Source: Sphingomonas sp. HF-S4 | Lineage (GTDB): Bacteria > Pseudomonadota > Alphaproteobacteria > Sphingomonadales > Sphingomonadaceae | Direction of reading: 5' to 3' | Length of the DNA stretch: 64,000 nt | NCBI RefSeq assembly: GCF_032911445.1 | Contig: NZ_JAWJEJ010000002.1 | Span: forward strand, 917,689 to 981,688 | Shown: one piece after another, positions 35,831-44,989 of the stretch | Layout: each line of letters starts with the position of its first letter | Position numbering within the stretch: the stretch's first letter is position 1 | Position numbers and translations under genes: made by a program | Notes under the pieces: model-generated | Seen by the model: only the letters and a program-made list of their open reading frames with translations | Database searches by the model: none | What the model was told of the DNA's origin: nothing

Positions 35831-37687
35831 TTAGAACGAAGCCCAATCGTCGCCGCCGCTGCTCGCCATCGCCGTCACCGGCAGTGCCTTGACCGGCGAG
35901 ACATAGCCGTTCGACTTGGCCGGAGCCGCCGCCTTGGCAGCCGGGGCGCTGGTCCGCGCGGCCGGGCGGGCGGCATTGCCGACGTTGAACTTCGACGCCT
36001 GCTCGCTCAGCGCGGCGACTTCGCCGCTCAGGTTGCGCGCGGCAGCCGAAGTCTGCTCGACCATCGCGGCGTTCTGCTGGGTCGACTGGTCCATCGTGCC
36101 GATCGCCACCGAGATTTCGGTGATAGCCGTCGACTGCGCCTGGTTGTCGGCCGCCATCTGGCCGAGCAGGCCGTGGACCTCGCCGACGTCGCCGGCGATG
36201 TCGGCGAGCGCGCTGTCGACCTTCTGGACCATCTCCACTGCCGAGACGATATCGGTCTGGGTGGCGGTCAGCTGATCGCGGGCACGGGCGGCTTCTTCCT
36301 CCGAGCGCATTGCGAGGGCCGAGACGAGGTCGGCGACGACCGCGAAGCCGCGGCCCGCTTCACCGGCGCGGCCGGCTTCGACTGCGGCGTTCATCGCGAG
36401 GACGCGGGTCTGGAACGCGATCTTGTCGAGGCCTTCGATCACGCTGTCGATGCCCTTGGCGCCGTCGGCGACCCGGCTCATCGCCTGGACTGCTTCGTCG
36501 GCGACCGCGCGACCACCCGAGACGGTGGCGATGGCGCCATCGGCGCGCTCGACGGTCCGGCTCGCCGAGGCGGCGGTCGCCTTGAGGCGGCCGTCCATCT
36601 GGGTCACCGCTGCCGACGTCTCTTCGAGGCTTGCGGCATTGGCTTCGGTGCGGCGCGCCAGATCCTCGGAGGCCTGGGCGATCTCACCCGAACCCGTGCG
36701 GATGGTCAGCGCGCTTTCGGTGACCGTGCCGATCAGGCTGCGCAGCTCGTTGACGGCGGCGTTGAAGTTGATCTTGACCGATTCATATTCGGGCGAGAAC
36801 GCCTCGTTGATCTCGCTGGTCAGGTCGCCCAGCGCCAGCTTGCTCAGATTGACTTCGAGCGTCGAGACCACGCGCTGCTGCTCAGCGTCCGAGATCTTCT
36901 TGGCCGCATCGGTCTTTTGCTTCTCGATCGCGGCTTCGCGGAACACGAGCACCGCCTTGGCCATCGCGCCGATCTCGTCGCCGCGGTCGGTGCCGGGGAC
37001 GTCGACCTTGTTGTTGCCGCTGGCGAGCGTGTTCATCACGCCGGTCATCTGGGCAACCGGTGCCGCGATGCCGCGCGACAGCAGCCAGCCGAGCAGGATC
37101 GAGAGGCCGACGGCGAAGGCGCCACCGATATAGATCGCCATCTTCGACGACGCGATCGCTTCCGCTTCAGCTGCAACGCGCGCTTCGACGCGCTCTTCCT
37201 GCGCCTTGCCGATTTCCTTGATCAGCGGACGGATGTCGCCAAGCATCTTGACGCCCGAGAGCTGGCCGGCTTCGGCCCGGGTGGCGGGGTTGCGCGCCAG
37301 CGTGATGATGCGGTCGAGCTTGCCGCGCAGCTCCTGTACCGCGACGACCAACTGGTCGGCGCGCTTGTGTTGCTCTTCAAGCGTCGAAATTTCCTTGAAG
37401 TTCTTCACCGTCTCGAAGAACTTCTCGCCGCTCTCCTGATAGGTCTTGGCGAACTCTTCCTTGCCGAGGATGGCGAAGCCGCGGGCGGCATTCTGCTGCT
37501 CGAGGACCTGAGTCATCATCGCCTGGGTCTGCTCGAGCGCGCGGAGCGAACGCTCCTTGTCCTGTCCCGCGTCGGCCATCGCCGACAGGTTGAGGAAGAT
37601 CAGCGTGCCGACACCAGCGAAGATCACGATCAGGGCGGCGAACGCTCCGGCAAGTTTGCGGGAAATGGGGATGTTCTGCAAAGACAT
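35831..37687 (-). CDS. Methyl-accepting chemotaxis protein
   Basis: 618 aa from ATG 37687 (GGAG ribosome site). TM1 is at about residues 12-34, followed by a roughly 150-residue helical periplasmic domain with AARGFAILGKEEFAKTYQES, TM2 at about 186-208, a HAMP domain, then the MA signalling domain with the hairpin core GLDKIAFQTRVLAMNAAVEA. The usual EVRxLAxRS stretch reads LVSALAMRSEEEA. The protein ends in DDWASF; the terminal xWxxF pattern matches the CheR-docking pentapeptide of enteric receptors (NWETF). No che genes are nearby, so it is an orphan receptor. Its ligand is unknown; the neighbouring sugar locus suggests plant-derived carbohydrates only by proximity. Confidence 0.92.
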   Translation of the reverse strand: MSLQNIPISRKLAGAFAALIVIFAGVGTLIFLNLSAMADAGQDKERSLRALEQTQAMMTQVLEQQNAARGFAILGKEEFAKTYQESGEKFFETVKNFKEISTLEEQHKRADQLVVAVQELRGKLDRIITLARNPATRAEAGQLSGVKMLGDIRPLIKEIGKAQEERVEARVAAEAEAIASSKMAIYIGGAFAVGLSILLGWLLSRGIAAPVAQMTGVMNTLASGNNKVDVPGTDRGDEIGAMAKAVLVFREAAIEKQKTDAAKKISDAEQQRVVSTLEVNLSKLALGDLTSEINEAFSPEYESVKINFNAAVNELRSLIGTVTESALTIRTGSGEIAQASEDLARRTEANAASLEETSAAVTQMDGRLKATAASASRTVERADGAIATVSGGRAVADEAVQAMSRVADGAKGIDSVIEGLDKIAFQTRVLAMNAAVEAGRAGEAGRGFAVVADLVSALAMRSEEEAARARDQLTATQTDIVSAVEMVQKVDSALADIAGDVGEVHGLLGQMAADNQAQSTAITEISVAIGTMDQSTQQNAAMVEQTSAAARNLSGEVAALSEQASKFNVGNAARPAARTSAPAAKAAAPAKSNGYVSPVKALPVTAMASSGGDDWASF

Positions 37688-38107
37688 CAAAGGCTCCGTA
37701 CCAAAATAGCTTGGGCGCGGCGCCCGCAGGAAGCGGACGCCAAGCGAACACGCCCACGCTTCCGCGGGTTCGCCACGCCGGTTATCAATGGCATCATAGG
37801 AAGCCCGCCGGAGCCGGAGGCGGATTAACCTAGATATATTCCCCTAGGCGGGGCGGTTTCGGAGCGGTTTCCGCAATATTTCCGCGCTATTTCCATCGCT
37901 TATGCGCATTTACCAAAAAGGGCGCCGCGCGATGGGGTTTGCCCGGCATTTTAACCAGCGTGTTCCACGACCGGATCGGGACAGGGGGTGGCCAAGCCGT
38001 TGAATTGATTTGGATCAGCTTGCGAACGCATTTGTGCGAGGTGGCGTGACATCGCCTCCAAATTCGAGCATCAGCGCAGTTCCTCAGCGTCGGCGCAAGG
38101 GTCGAGA
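37688..38107. other. Divergent intergenic region, chemoreceptor / bacteriophytochrome
   Basis: 420 nt without a credible gene. Visible are an AT-rich CCTAGATATATTCCCCTAGG inverted repeat around 37829-37848, a run of T-rich/C-rich repeats (TTTCCGCAATATTTCCGCGCTATTTCC, 37867-37893 region) and an ACCAAAAAGGGC stretch. These are suited to promoter elements for both directions. No known regulator site is recognised. Confidence 0.4.
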
Positions 38108-40681
38108 GTGGCAGAAATCAGTAACCGGGTCGATCTTACCAACTGCGATCGCGAGCCCATTCATCTCCTCGGAGCGATCCAGCCGGTGGGCTTCCTGATC
38201 GCGCTCAGCAAGGACTGGATCGTCTCGCGCGTCTCGGCCAATATCGGCCGGTATCTCGGCAGCGAGCCCGAAGCGATGATCGGGGCCCCGCTTGCCGACT
38301 TCGTCCCCGGCCACCTGATCCACGACCTGCGCAACCGCGTCGCCTTGCTCTCGACGCCCGATGCGGTCGAGCGGCTGTTCGCCTGCCGACCGATCGAGGG
38401 CGCCGATGCCTGTTTCGACGTCGCGATCCATCTCGCCGGCACGCAGATCCTCCTCGAGTTCGAGCCGGGCATCGAGCATAATGGCGACGCCAGCGGCGCG
38501 GTCCGCGCGATGATCGCGCGGCTCGACAGCCAGCCCGACGTTCCCGCATTCTATCGCGAGGGCGCGCGGCAGGTCCGTGCGCTGCTCGGCTACGACCGGG
38601 TGATGGTCTATAAATTCTCGGCCGACGGCGCGGGCGAGGTGGTCGCCGAATCGTGCAAGTCGGGGATCGGCTCGTTCATGGGGCTGCACTATCCGGCGAG
38701 CGACATTCCCCGCCAGGCGCGTGCGCTGTACAAGCGCAATCTGGTGCGGGTGATCCGCGACGTGCACCAGGTGCCGGTGCCGATCGTCCCCGAACGCGAC
38801 GCCAAGGGCGAGCCGCTCGATCTGTCGCTCTCGGTGCTGCGCTCGGTCTCGACGATCCATATCGAATATCTCAAGAACATGGGCGTGGGCGCCTCGCTGT
38901 CGATCTCGATCCTGGTCGACGGCGAGCTATGGGGGCTGTTCGCCTGCCACCATTATGCGCCGCGCTCGCCGACCTTCGAGCGCCGCTCGGTCGCCGAGCT
39001 GTTCGCCCAGATGTTCTCGATGCGGCTCGAGAGCCGCGAGCGCCGCGAGCTGGTCGAGTATGAGCGCCGCGCGCGCGACATTTCGGACCAGTTGCTCGGT
39101 GCGGTCGCCTCCGACGAGACCTTGCTCAAGGATCCCGACTGGCTCGCCGACATCCTGACCAGCGCGATTCCCGCCGATGGCGTCGGCGTGTGGATCAACG
39201 GCAACTACGCCTTTTCGGGCAGCACGCCGCCGGCCGACGATTTCCGCCGCATCGTCCGCGCGCTCAACGGCACCGCGGCGGGCAGGGTGTTCGCCACCGA
39301 TCGCATCGGCTCGCTGGTCGACGGGGCGGAGCGCTTCGCCAAGGAAGCCTCGGGGCTGCTCGCCATTCCGATCTCGCGCTCGCCGCGCGACTATGTCGTG
39401 CTGTTCCGCTCGGAGATGCGCGAGCGCGTGCGCTGGGCGGGCGATCCGCACAAGCCGGTCGAATACGGTCCCAACGGCCCGCGGCTGACCCCACGCGAGA
39501 GCTTCGCCGAATGGCACGAACTGGTCGAAGGCCGCTCGACCCCGTTCACGTCCTCGGAGGAGCGCGTCGCCGAAACGCTGCGCGCGACGCTGATCGAAGT
39601 CGTGCTTCGCCTGGCGGACGAGGCGGCGGCGCAGCGCCAGCACGCCAATGCCCGGCAGGAACTGCTGATCGCCGAGCTCAACCATCGCGTGCGCAACATC
39701 CTGGGCGTGATCCGCGGGCTGGTCCGCCAGTCGCAACCCGACGACGATGTCGTGCGCGAGTTCGTTCGCGTCGTCGACGGCCGCATCCATTCGCTGGCGC
39801 GCGCGCACAACCAGATCACCGACGACCATTGGGGCCCCGCGCCGTTCCGCGCGCTGATCGATGCCGAGGCTGCCGCCTTTGCCGCGCACAAGGAAAGCTC
39901 GATCCATTCGGACGGGCCGCCGGTGCTGCTCAACCCCCAGGCCTATTCGTCGATGGCACTCGTGATCCACGAACTGGTCACCAACTCGACCAAATATGGC
40001 AGCCTGTCGGGCGAGGGCATCGTCGAGCTGCAATGGCATCTCGACGAGAAGGGGGACATGATCCTCACCTGGGCCGAGAGCGGCGGCCCGGCGGTAAAGG
40101 CGCCGACGCGCAAGGGCTTCGGCACCACGATCATCAAGCGCTCGGTGCCGTACGACCTCGGCGGGGACGCCGAGATCGACTATGCCCCCGAAGGCGTGAA
40201 GGCGCGCTTCCGCATCCCCGCGCGGCACATCTCCGAGCCTCGGGTGGTCAAGGGGCCACCGGTCAAGCTGCCGCGCGTCAGTCATCCGCCGCATCCCTCG
40301 CAGGCACCGGTCAAGCCCGACCTGCTCGCTGGACTGTCGGTGCTGCTCGTCGAGGACAGCCTGATCATCGCGCTCGATGCCGAGGACATCCTGGTCCGCT
40401 TCGGCGCGCGGATCGAGACCGCCTCGACCCCCGAGGCGGCGCACGACATGCTTGATAACTGGAAGCCCGACTTCGCGATCCTCGACATCAACCTGGGCGA
40501 CCAGACCAGCTTTGGCATCGCCGACCGGCTGAACGACGCGGGCGTGCCGTTCTTCTTCGCTTCGGGCTATGGCGAGCAGGCCAATCTGCCCGACGAACAC
40601 CGCGTCCGCGCGGTGGTGCAAAAGCCGTACACCACGCACAATATCGCGCGGGCGGCGGAGGAATTGCTGGGGCTGGGGTAG
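38108..40681 (+). CDS. bphP: Bacteriophytochrome HWE histidine kinase with C-terminal receiver
   Basis: 857 aa. Domains in order: PAS (about 15-120) with the biliverdin-binding Cys in TNCDREPIHLLGAIQPVG (C13), GAF (about 140-310) with the PASDIPRQAR signature (196-205), PHY (about 320-500), HWE-type kinase with phospho-acceptor ELNHRVRNILG (H526) and HELVTNSTKYGSLSG N-box, then a receiver domain with FAILDINLGD (D793). It senses red/far-red light and is an unorthodox kinase with its own receiver. The start is GTG at 38108 with a weak AAGGG site. No heme oxygenase gene, which would make biliverdin, is adjacent. In sphingomonads HWE kinases often feed the general stress response; that link is inference. 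Confidence 0.95.
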   Translation: MAEISNRVDLTNCDREPIHLLGAIQPVGFLIALSKDWIVSRVSANIGRYLGSEPEAMIGAPLADFVPGHLIHDLRNRVALLSTPDAVERLFACRPIEGADACFDVAIHLAGTQILLEFEPGIEHNGDASGAVRAMIARLDSQPDVPAFYREGARQVRALLGYDRVMVYKFSADGAGEVVAESCKSGIGSFMGLHYPASDIPRQARALYKRNLVRVIRDVHQVPVPIVPERDAKGEPLDLSLSVLRSVSTIHIEYLKNMGVGASLSISILVDGELWGLFACHHYAPRSPTFERRSVAELFAQMFSMRLESRERRELVEYERRARDISDQLLGAVASDETLLKDPDWLADILTSAIPADGVGVWINGNYAFSGSTPPADDFRRIVRALNGTAAGRVFATDRIGSLVDGAERFAKEASGLLAIPISRSPRDYVVLFRSEMRERVRWAGDPHKPVEYGPNGPRLTPRESFAEWHELVEGRSTPFTSSEERVAETLRATLIEVVLRLADEAAAQRQHANARQELLIAELNHRVRNILGVIRGLVRQSQPDDDVVREFVRVVDGRIHSLARAHNQITDDHWGPAPFRALIDAEAAAFAAHKESSIHSDGPPVLLNPQAYSSMALVIHELVTNSTKYGSLSGEGIVELQWHLDEKGDMILTWAESGGPAVKAPTRKGFGTTIIKRSVPYDLGGDAEIDYAPEGVKARFRIPARHISEPRVVKGPPVKLPRVSHPPHPSQAPVKPDLLAGLSVLLVEDSLIIALDAEDILVRFGARIETASTPEAAHDMLDNWKPDFAILDINLGDQTSFGIADRLNDAGVPFFFASGYGEQANLPDEHRVRAVVQKPYTTHNIARAAEELLGLG

Positions 40682-40689
40682 GAATGCAT

Positions 40690-40895
40690 TCCTCTCCCTC
40701 AAAGGGAGGGGCTAGGGGTGGGGCCAGCGGCGGGCAGGGCTCGATGCCCTGCTCGGCGCTTAGGTGCTTGGCGATGAGTTTTTTGAGCGCGCAGACGCGC
40801 GCACCCACCCATGATCGGGTGAACAGCGCCCCGCGCTGGTCAGGCCATGCCGGGGGCATGGCCGGCCCGATCATCCCTCCCTGCAAGCAGGGAGG
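40690..40895. repeat. Degenerate REP-like pair of hairpins
   Basis: Two G-rich hairpins, CTCCCTCAAAGGGAGGGG with a GGGGTGGGG tail (about 40693-40722) and CTCCCTGCAAGCAGGGAG (about 40874-40893), flank a 150-nt spacer between convergent genes. They resemble the arms of the 20523-20631 element. They may terminate the phytochrome and GntR transcripts. Confidence 0.6.
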
Positions 40896-40899
40896 GGAG

Positions 40900-41643
40900 T
40901 TAATCCTTCGCCTCGCCGCCCTCGACTTCGATCAACTCGAGCACGTCGCCGATCAGCGCGCGCATCGCGATCCGGGCGGCTTCAGGATCGCGCGCGGCGA
41001 TCGCGTCGCGCACCGCGGCATGGTCGCCGACATTGGCGGTGCGCCCCTTCAATCGGTTGGTGAAGCGGATCGACGTGCGCAGCGCGGTGCCCACCACGTC
41101 GCGGAACTGCGCGTAGAAGGGGTTGCCCGAGGCGCGCAGGATCGCGACGTGAAAGGCGATGTCGGCCTCGAGCGTATCATCCTCGCCGCGCTCGGCGGCT
41201 TCCATCCGCTCGAGCCCCTGCGAGATACGGGCGAGATCGTCGGCGGTGCCCACGCGTGCGGCCAATGCCGCCGCTTCGGGCTCGATCGCGACGCGGAGCT
41301 GGTTGAACTGGCGCAGCAGCTCGACCGAGAATTGCCGTTCGAGCAGCCAATGCAGCACGTCGGTATCGAACAGATTCCAGTTGGTCGCGGGCTGGACCAC
41401 GGTGCCCTGGCGCGGGCGCGCGCTGAGCAGCCCCTTCGCGGTGAGCATCTTGACCGCCTCGCGCGTCACCGAGCGGCTGACGCCATGCTGCTTGGCAAGC
41501 TCGGCCTCGGTCGGGAAGGCCTCCTTCTCGTAACGCCCGGTGACGATCGCACGCCCCAGGCTGTCGAGCATGCCATAGGTCAGGTTGCGGCCCAGTTGCG
41601 GACGCGCATCCTCGGTGCCCAATGTCGGGTAGTTCCCTGCCAT
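40900..41643 (-). CDS. GntR/FadR-family (FCD) regulator, DgoR-like
   Basis: 247 aa. N-terminal GntR winged helix (FPTEAELAKQHGVSRSVTRE followed by AVKMLTAKGLLSARPRQGTV) and C-terminal FCD ligand domain (EADIAFHVAILRASGNPF, with metal-binding His residues and AVRDAIAARDPEAARIAM). It is divergent from the symporter-dgoK-dgoA operon, the position of DgoR-type repressors that respond to galactonate or a derivative. Promoter-region inverted repeats at 41702-41718 and 41729-41740 are candidate binding sites. The exact effector is inferred from the neighbouring catabolic genes. Confidence 0.9.
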   Translation of the reverse strand: MAGNYPTLGTEDARPQLGRNLTYGMLDSLGRAIVTGRYEKEAFPTEAELAKQHGVSRSVTREAVKMLTAKGLLSARPRQGTVVQPATNWNLFDTDVLHWLLERQFSVELLRQFNQLRVAIEPEAAALAARVGTADDLARISQGLERMEAAERGEDDTLEADIAFHVAILRASGNPFYAQFRDVVGTALRTSIRFTNRLKGRTANVGDHAAVRDAIAARDPEAARIAMRALIGDVLELIEVEGGEAKD

Positions 41644-41701
41644 CCCGCTCGCCTCTTGATCGATCCCGACAACGATGTCAGGACCCTCTCCACGTCATTG
41701 T

Positions 41702-41718
41702 TGCGCTACGTTAGCGCA
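41702..41718. promoter_or_regulatory. Perfect inverted repeat, candidate GntR operator
   Basis: TGCGCTACGTTAGCGCA has 7-nt arms (TGCGCTA/TAGCGCA) around CGT, in the gap between the GntR gene and the symporter. A likely operator controlling one or both divergent transcripts. Confidence 0.5.
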
Positions 41719-41728
41719 GTGGCGGCGC

Positions 41729-41756
41729 TGGACAAGTCCAATAAATACGATAAATG
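41729..41756 (+). promoter_or_regulatory. Candidate promoter of the symporter-dgo operon with TGGACAAGTCCA palindrome
   Basis: TGGACA (41729-41734), 16 nt, TAAATG (41751-41756) resembles a sigma-70 promoter; its -35 region lies in the perfect palindrome TGGACAAGTCCA (41729-41740). A regulator bound there would block transcription. Confidence 0.3.
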
Positions 41757-41838
41757 AACCAACGACGCCGGATCTGGCGTCTCAGGCGGGCACGAGAGTG
41801 CGGCACCAGTCGCCGGGGCCCGGGGCAGGGAGGAAGCT

Positions 41839-43473
41839 ATGACGAGTCTCTCGAACATCGATCTGTTCGTCGTGATCGCCTATGCGATCGGAATATTCGG
41901 CCTTGCGCAATGGGTTAGTCGAGAAAAGGCGGGCCATGCCAAGGATACGTCGGATTATTTCCTCGCATCCAAGTCGCTGCCCTGGTGGGCGATCGGCGCG
42001 TCGCTGATCGCCGCGAATATTTCTGCCGAACAGATCGTCGGCATGGCGGGATCCGGCTATGCGATCGGCCTCGCAATCGCGTCGTACGAGTGGATGGCGG
42101 CGCTGACGCTGCTGATCGTCGGCAAGTTCTTCCTGCCGATCTTCCTCAAGAACGAAATCTACACGATGCCGCAGTTTCTCGAGCAGCGCTTCGGCCGCGT
42201 GCTCCCGGTGCTGATGGCGGTGTTCTGGCTCGCGCTCTACGTGTTCGTGAACCTCACTTCGATCATCTGGCTCGGCTCGATCGCCGTCAACAAGGTGGCC
42301 GGTGTCGACCAGACCGCGGCGCTGATCGGGCTCGGCGGCTTCGCACTGTTGTACCAGCTCTACGGCGGCCTCAAGGCAGTGGCGCTGACCGACATCGTCC
42401 AAGTCACGCTGCTCGTGCTCGGCGGCCTCGTCGTATCGTATCTCACGCTCGACCAGATCGGCGGCGGCGCGGGCGTGCTTGCCGGCTTCAACGTGCTCAC
42501 CGAGCGCGCGCCGAGCCACTTCGACATGATCCTCGAGCAGGACAATCCGTTCTACAAGGATCTGCCGGGCATCGCGGTGCTGGTCGGCGGCATGTGGATC
42601 GCCAACCTCTCTTACTGGGGCTTCAACCAGTACATCATCCAGCGCGCGCTCGCCGCGAAGAACCTCGGCGAAGCGCAGAAGGGCGTGGTGTTCGCCGCGT
42701 TCCTCAAGCTGATCATGCCGGTGATCATCGTGCTCCCGGGCATCGCCGCGGTGATCCTCGCGCCCGATCTCGCCAAGCCCGACGAAGCCTATCCGACGAT
42801 GATGCGGCTGCTACCGCAGGGCTTGCTCGGCCTCGTCTTCGCGGCACTGATCGCGGCGATCATCGCGTCGACCGCCTCCAAGATCAATTCGATCGCGACG
42901 ATCTTCACGCTCGATCTCTACGCCAAGGCAAGGGGGATGAAGACGCGCGGCGAAGACGGCGTCGCCGTGGTCGAAGGGCAGGAGAAGCACCTCGTCCTGG
43001 TCGGCCGCGTCGTCGCCGCGATCGCCGTGGTGATCGCGATCATCGCCGCCAAGCCGCTGATCGGCCAGTCGGACCAGGCCTTCCAGTTCATCCAGGAGTT
43101 CTCGGGCTTCTTCACGCCCGGCATCACCGTGATCTTCCTGCTGGGCCTGTTCTGGAAGCCCGCCACCGAAGCCGGCGCGATCGTCGCGGCGATCACCTCG
43201 GTGGTGCTGTCGTACATCCTCAAGGTGGGCATCCCGTCGGACTTCCTGCCCGACGCGCTCAACGCCTACCTGCTGCCCTTCATGAACCGCATGATGTTCG
43301 TGTTCGTGGTAAGCCTGTTCCTCGCAATGGCAGTCTCTCTGCTGGTGCGTGGCCGCGGTGACGCCAACCGGGTGACGATGGAGGGCGTCAGCTTCCGCAC
43401 GTCGACCAGCTTCAACGTCGCCGGCATCGGCGTGATCCTCATCCTCATCGCACTGTACGCGACCTGGTGGTGA
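41839..43473 (+). CDS. Sodium/sugar symporter (SSS family, vSGLT-like)
   Basis: 544 aa, about 14 membrane spans. SSS features: FLASKSLPWWAIGASLIAAN near residues 47-66, then ISAEQIVGMAGSGYAIG, YTMPQFLEQRFGR, YGGLKAVALTDIVQ, WIANLSYWGFNQYIIQRALA, a GFAALIAAIIASTASKINSI-type block and a C-terminal QEFSGFFTPGITVIFLLGLF. The residues match galactose/glucose cotransporters such as vSGLT. It imports a hexose with Na+ from the periplasm, most likely galactose given dgoK and dgoA in the operon. The ATG at 41839 has a GGGAGGAAG ribosome site. The stop overlaps the dgoK start. Confidence 0.93.
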   Translation: MTSLSNIDLFVVIAYAIGIFGLAQWVSREKAGHAKDTSDYFLASKSLPWWAIGASLIAANISAEQIVGMAGSGYAIGLAIASYEWMAALTLLIVGKFFLPIFLKNEIYTMPQFLEQRFGRVLPVLMAVFWLALYVFVNLTSIIWLGSIAVNKVAGVDQTAALIGLGGFALLYQLYGGLKAVALTDIVQVTLLVLGGLVVSYLTLDQIGGGAGVLAGFNVLTERAPSHFDMILEQDNPFYKDLPGIAVLVGGMWIANLSYWGFNQYIIQRALAAKNLGEAQKGVVFAAFLKLIMPVIIVLPGIAAVILAPDLAKPDEAYPTMMRLLPQGLLGLVFAALIAAIIASTASKINSIATIFTLDLYAKARGMKTRGEDGVAVVEGQEKHLVLVGRVVAAIAVVIAIIAAKPLIGQSDQAFQFIQEFSGFFTPGITVIFLLGLFWKPATEAGAIVAAITSVVLSYILKVGIPSDFLPDALNAYLLPFMNRMMFVFVVSLFLAMAVSLLVRGRGDANRVTMEGVSFRTSTSFNVAGIGVILILIALYATWW

Positions 43474-44336
43474 GCTTCGCCGGACCCTTCCTCGCCGTCG
43501 ATTGGGGCACGACCAACAGGCGCGTGTTCCTGATCGAGGGTGGCCAAGTCGCGAAGACCGAGCGTGACGACAAGGGCGTCACTTCGGTCGACGATTTCGC
43601 CGCCGAGGCGGTGGCGATCCGCGCGCGCTTCGGCGACTTGCCGATGCTGCTCGCGGGGATGGTCGGATCGAACATCGGCTGGCAGGTGGCGCCCTATGTC
43701 GCCGCGCCGGCCGGGGTCGCCGAACTCGCGGCCGGGCTGTTCTGGATCGACGACCGCACCGCGATCGTCCCCGGCATCTCGACGCTAGTCGGGCGCCGGC
43801 CCGACGTGATGCGCGGCGAAGAGGTCCAGTTGCTCGGCGCGGTCGCGGCGGGGCTGGTGCCGGGCGATGCACTGCTCGCCCAGCCCGGCACGCACTGCAA
43901 ATGGGTCGAGATGGCGGACGGCAAGGTCGCCGACTTCGTCACTGCGATGACCGGCGAACTGTTCGCCTTGCTGCGCAAGCACGGCCTGCTCGCCGCGCAG
44001 CTTGGCGGGGAGGTCACGCTCGGTGCGGCGTTCCTCGAAGGCGTCGAGGACGGCAAGCGGCAGGATCTCGCCGCCTCGCTGTTCGGCATCCGCGCCGCCA
44101 AGATGCTGGGCCAGCGCGACGATGCCGATGCCGCGTCCTATGCCAGCGGGCTGCTGATCGGCACCGATGTCGCCGCGCGGCTCGCCGCATCGAAGCACGA
44201 TGCGGTCCATATCCTCGCCGATCCGGTGCTCGGCGGGTTCTATGCCGCGGCCATCCAAGCGCATGGGCAAAGTGCCTATCTCATCGACAGCCACGCCGCG
44301 TTCATCGCCGGCATCAACGAGATTGTGAGCCAATGA
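43467..44336 (+). CDS. dgoK: 2-keto-3-deoxygalactonate kinase
   Basis: 289 aa (from GTG 43467; GTG 43470, overlapping the symporter TGA by GTGA, is equally possible). The DgoK signature is clear: AVDWGTTNRRVFLIEGG near the N-terminus, MVGSNIGWQVAPYV, DVMRGEEVQLLGA, QPGTHCKWVEM and FVTAMTGELFALL, length normal. It phosphorylates 2-keto-3-deoxygalactonate at C6 using ATP, giving KDPGal for the aldolase encoded next (ATGA overlap). With a galactose dehydrogenase in the window (29552-30490) this makes most of a DeLey-Doudoroff galactose pathway. The galactonate dehydratase step is not unequivocally in the window. Confidence 0.95.
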   Translation: MVSFAGPFLAVDWGTTNRRVFLIEGGQVAKTERDDKGVTSVDDFAAEAVAIRARFGDLPMLLAGMVGSNIGWQVAPYVAAPAGVAELAAGLFWIDDRTAIVPGISTLVGRRPDVMRGEEVQLLGAVAAGLVPGDALLAQPGTHCKWVEMADGKVADFVTAMTGELFALLRKHGLLAAQLGGEVTLGAAFLEGVEDGKRQDLAASLFGIRAAKMLGQRDDADAASYASGLLIGTDVAARLAASKHDAVHILADPVLGGFYAAAIQAHGQSAYLIDSHAAFIAGINEIVSQ

Positions 44337-44950
44337 ACTTCGATACCGCCTTCGCCGCCTGCCCACTGATCGCGATCCTTCGCGGGGTGAAGCCCGATGA
44401 GGTCGAGGGCATCGGCGACGCGCTGGTCGAGGCCGGCTTCACCCTGATCGAAGTCCCGCTCAATTCGCCCGACCCGCTCGACAGCATCGCGCGCCTCGCC
44501 AAGCGGCTCGAGGGCAAGGCGGTGATCGGCGCGGGCACCGTGCTCACCGAGGCGCAGGTCGAGCAGGTCCGCGCGGCCGGCGGCACGATGATCATCTCGC
44601 CCAACGCCAATGTTAAGGTGATCGCCGCCACCGCCGCGGCGGGGATGACTTCGCTTCCCGGCGTGGTCACGCCGACCGAGGCGTTCGCCGCGCTCGATGC
44701 CGGCGCGACCGCCCTGAAGCTCTTCCCTGCCGAGGGTTCGAGCCCGGCAGTGCTCAAGGCGATGCGCGCCGTGCTGCCCAAGGATCTGCGCCTGCTTCCC
44801 GTCGGCGGCGTCGGCCCCGACACGATGACGCCGTGGCTGGATGCCGGCGCCAATGGCTTCGGGCTCGGCTCGGCGATCTACAAGATCGGCCTCACTGCCG
44901 AGCAGGTCGGCGAACGCGCGCGCGCCTTCGTTTCGGCGCTGGCACGCTGA
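44333..44950 (+). CDS. dgoA: 2-dehydro-3-deoxy-6-phosphogalactonate aldolase
   Basis: 205 aa TIM-barrel class I aldolase: LIAILRGVKPDE at the N-terminus, LIEVPLNSPDPLDSI with catalytic E40, GAGTVL, SPNANVKVI, GVVTPTEAFAALDAGA and the Schiff-base lysine in ALKLFPAEG (K129). The NSPDP motif distinguishes KDPGal aldolase from the KDPG (Eda) type. It splits KDPGal to pyruvate and glyceraldehyde-3-phosphate. The ATG at 44333 overlaps the dgoK stop by ATGA. Unlike the E. coli dgoA locus, no galactonate dehydratase domain (DgoD) is next to it. A halogenase-like gene follows after 39 nt. Confidence 0.95.
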   Translation: MNFDTAFAACPLIAILRGVKPDEVEGIGDALVEAGFTLIEVPLNSPDPLDSIARLAKRLEGKAVIGAGTVLTEAQVEQVRAAGGTMIISPNANVKVIAATAAAGMTSLPGVVTPTEAFAALDAGATALKLFPAEGSSPAVLKAMRAVLPKDLRLLPVGGVGPDTMTPWLDAGANGFGLGSAIYKIGLTAEQVGERARAFVSALAR

Positions 44951-44989
44951 CCGCATAATCGCCTACACCCGCCCCGGAGAGGGGGCGCG

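Noticed and set aside
37377-37757. Minus-strand frame extending upstream of the chemoreceptor start
   Set aside because: It is a shifted reading of the chemoreceptor N-terminus; the ATG at 37687 with its GGAG site explains the region.
38010-38198. 62-residue frame before the phytochrome gene
   Set aside because: It overlaps the phytochrome start in another frame and has no signature or ribosome site.
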